Positions 61,690-64,000 of a stretch of DNA of 64,000 nt are shown here, in pieces (within the stretch, counting starts at the first letter, position 1; each line of letters starts with the position of its first letter). Location: contig NC_090989.1 in the NCBI RefSeq assembly GCF_041146395.1, forward strand, positions 238,194,843 through 238,258,842. Direction: 5' to 3'. The position numbers and the translations under genes were made by a program. This DNA is from Eulemur rufifrons (Eukaryota; Chordata; Mammalia; Primates; Lemuridae). The notes below the pieces were generated by a model. The model saw nothing but the letters and a program-made list of their open reading frames with translations, did no database searches and was not told where the DNA came from.

Positions 61690-62235
61690 AATTTCTCCCC
61701 AAATAATTAAAAGCAGAGACTTGAACAGCTTCTTGTATACCAGTGCTCATAGCAGCATTATTCACAATACCCAAGAGATGAAAACAACCCAAATGTTCAT
61801 CAACAGGTGAGTGGATAGACAAAATGTAGTATATCCATAAGATGGAATATTATTCAAGCCTTAAAAAGGATTGGAATTCTCATCCATGTTATAACATGGA
61901 TGAACTTTAAAAATATTGTGCCAAGTGAAACAAATGAGACTCAAAAAGGCAAATATTGTATGATTCTACTTAAATGAAGTACCCAGAAGACGCAAATTCA
62001 TAGAGGCAGAAAGTAGAAAAATATAGGGGTTGGGATAAGGGGAGGAATGAAGAGTTATTGTTTAATGGGCACAGAGTTTCTATTTGGGATGGTAAAAAAG
62101 TTCTGGAAATGGATAGTGGTGAGGATTGTATAACAATGTAAATATACTTAATGCCACTGAGATGTACACCTGAAAATGGTTAACATGGTGAATTTTACAT
62201 TATATATATCTTACCACAATAAAAACATAGTTTCT
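61690..62235 (+). mobile_element. L1 3' end fragment
   Basis: Sense L1 3' end: 'GCAGCATTATTCACAATACC', 'ATGGAATATTATTCAAGCCT', 'CATAGAGGCAGAAAGTAGAA', 'ATGTACACCTGAAAATGGTT', then the terminal 'CACAATAAAAACA'. Confidence 0.82.
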
Positions 62236-63389
62236 ACAAAATAAACCCATTCTTAAGTCCCATCTCTAAAAATCAGAAGCCTAGCTTTTCAAATGCAGAA
62301 CAGGAAAAGAGAACAGATAGATACACTCAGCAGTTGGTGTGACTGTAGGGTTTGGTGTAAAATCAAAGAATTGTGTATTTTTCTAATTCTGTGTGTTTGA
62401 TAAGAATGTAATAATTAGCACCAGAATTAGAGTTCATACTTTATCAACACAGCATCCAGAGTCAGACCCTGTACTTAAGCCTTCCACTTCAGTCCTAGCC
62501 ATCACTAACACTGCAGGAAAGAATCATCGTTCCTACCTGGTAATGTGGGAAGAGTAGAAGAAATGGAGTAGCAGGAAAGAAAGCAAGGCCCTGGCCAGGA
62601 TCACGTGTGAGCTGTGATTCGTAAGTCAGTACTGCCCTGCCTTTGTTGTTTATTTAAAATTGGAAAGATGGAGGCAAAATCAAGCAACTTTGTGAATTAG
62701 AAGCATTATAAATAAAGCCTATTTGGTTGTGTGTGTTTGATACTGTTGGCGGCCAACTGTGGTGGATACTTTAGGCTGTCTTGTTAATATCCACTCTTCT
62801 TACCTTCCTTATTAAGAGAAAGATGATTTTTGTTTGGGATGATAATGTGTTCACTTACAAAACGTGTTTTGCGGTCTCTCTTGAAGTTAGATTTGGCGTG
62901 ATAATGCAGACTGGCCAATGAGATGTAAGTGGAAATCTACTAGGGAATTTTGGAAAAGCTTTAGCTTTCATGATATAGGTGCATAACCTTTCCCTTCCCC
63001 TCTTTGTCTAGCCAGGTATGGAGATGTAATCCTGGCAGTTATAACAACTATCTTGTTTTCATGAAGTTGAAAGTTACTTTCTCAGTTCAGCAGCCTAGGA
63101 ATTTAGAAGTCAGTGTCTTTCATGATGATGGTAAGTGTGGATTCCCTAAATCTGGGCTTCTTGTTAGGTGAGAAAATAAAAACCTACGCGTTTAAGCTAC
63201 TGATAGTGAGGTGAGAACATGCATATTTTGAGGAAGGGCAAAAATTCCCGGTGGAAGGACCCCAAATTCCAGAGATCAGAAGTAATAGGTGTGTAGGGTG
63301 AAAGGTAGGGCTGGAAAGTAAGTGGTTTATTTTGGTTGAAGCAAAGAGTATGTAAGAAGGCGCGGAGGGAAATAATATTAAAAACAGCT
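62236..63389. other. No feature recognised
   Basis: No gene or identifiable repeat. Confidence 0.4.
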
Positions 63390-63830
63390 TTCAGTCTGAT
63401 AGTAGAAGGCCTGACACACCAGGTTAAAGAATTTGGATTTTGTTATGAAGGCAACAAGGAATCACAGGTTTCTGAATTAGAGTGCTGCTCAGAAGCATAC
63501 TGAGAGCTATGCTTTGTCAAGCAAGGACTGGCTGCAGTAGTTCATCTGGGTGAGACCAAGTAGGAGACTATTTTACTAATCTAGGTTAGAATAAATGAAG
63601 GTCTGAATGGGGAAGGAAATAGGAATGAATGGGAAGGGTGGATAATGGAAGATATTTTCAAGGCAAAATAGACAGATACTGATATGTGAAGTGGATGGAG
63701 GGGATCTTGTCTGTTTCTGACTTTCATATATTGATGATTGAAGAGAAAATACATGGGTTGGCTTGGAACCAGGGTTTCTTTCTTTTGGAATGAAATGGAA
63801 AATGGATATTACAGACAAATATTTCTTTCT
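63390..63830 (-). mobile_element. L2 LINE fragment
   Basis: Antisense L2 blocks: 'AAAGAATTTGGATTTTGTTA', 'CAAGGAATCACAGGTTTCTG', 'GACTGGCTGCAGTAGTTCAT' and 'AATGAAGGTCTGAATGGGGA'. Diverged; boundaries approximate. Confidence 0.5.
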
Positions 63831-63944
63831 AAAGGCTAAAACACTGATGTATGGCCTGTAACTTTCTTCCTCCTGATTTCAAAATTACCTTGATCAAGAT
63901 TTTAAAGAAACAAATTCTTTGGAATGTAGGTTAACATGAGGTGA

Positions 63945-64000
63945 GAGATGTTTTATTCACCGCTGTTTCCCCAGCACCTAGAAGACTGTCTGGCACATAA
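63945..64000 (+). mobile_element. L2 LINE 3' end, cut by window edge
   Basis: 'TTTATTCACCGCTGTTTCCC' then 'CAGCACCTAGAAGACTGTCT' and 'GGCACATAA' is the L2 3'-end consensus. It continues past the window. Confidence 0.7.

Overview
This window is mammalian nuclear DNA, almost certainly from a strepsirrhine primate and most likely a lemur-type one. The evidence is three Alu elements (10966-11228, 16638-16972, 31707-32049) that carry strepsirrhine diagnostic features: 'CAGCCTGAGCAAGAG' in the left arm, an expanded linker with 'ATATATA' followed by 'GAAAAAATTAGCC', and the right-arm end 'CTGACGCCAC'. MIR and L2 fossils, mammalian L1, mariner and Tigger relics fit the same picture. The species cannot be named from sequence alone.

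I found no functional protein-coding gene. The open frames are short, broken, or lie inside repeats. The window looks like an AT-rich intergenic or intronic gene desert, made of repeat fossils with single-copy stretches between them.

Layout. 1-16000: Alu, L1, L2 and MIR fragments, a (CA)n tract, and a perfectly bracketed 5'-truncated Alu at 10966. 16300-17000: a near full-length 7SL (SRP RNA) retropseudogene, with a young Alu landed in its 3' target duplication. 17366-18570: a dead Hsmar2-like mariner, with both inverted-repeat ends still recognisable. 19000-34500: MIR, L2, old L1, an inverted Alu pair at 31251-32049, and a hAT-type element followed by a diverged partial tandem copy. 35600-42300: two LTR-like relics, a free Alu monomer inside a MIR, a Tigger-family deletion derivative, a MER2-like element, and an L1 split by an Alu. 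43020-45750: AT-rich with no recognised element. 45755-46420: a LINE reverse-transcriptase fragment that does not look like ordinary mammalian L1. 46843-56860: a 10-kb nest of insertions. 57000-64000: mostly single-copy DNA with one Alu and some L1 and L2 pieces.

The nest is the main structural feature. An old minus-strand L1 was split by a full-length minus-strand L1 (47128-55404), marked by a 21-bp imperfect target duplication. That L1 was then hit by a plus-strand L1 3' end, an RPL31 processed pseudogene, an Alu and a Tigger1 deletion derivative. Removing these leaves about 6.2 kb, the expected length of one L1. The two most distinctive items are the atypical LINE fragment at 45755-46420 and the 7SL pseudogene with its offspring family (Alu) inserted beside it.
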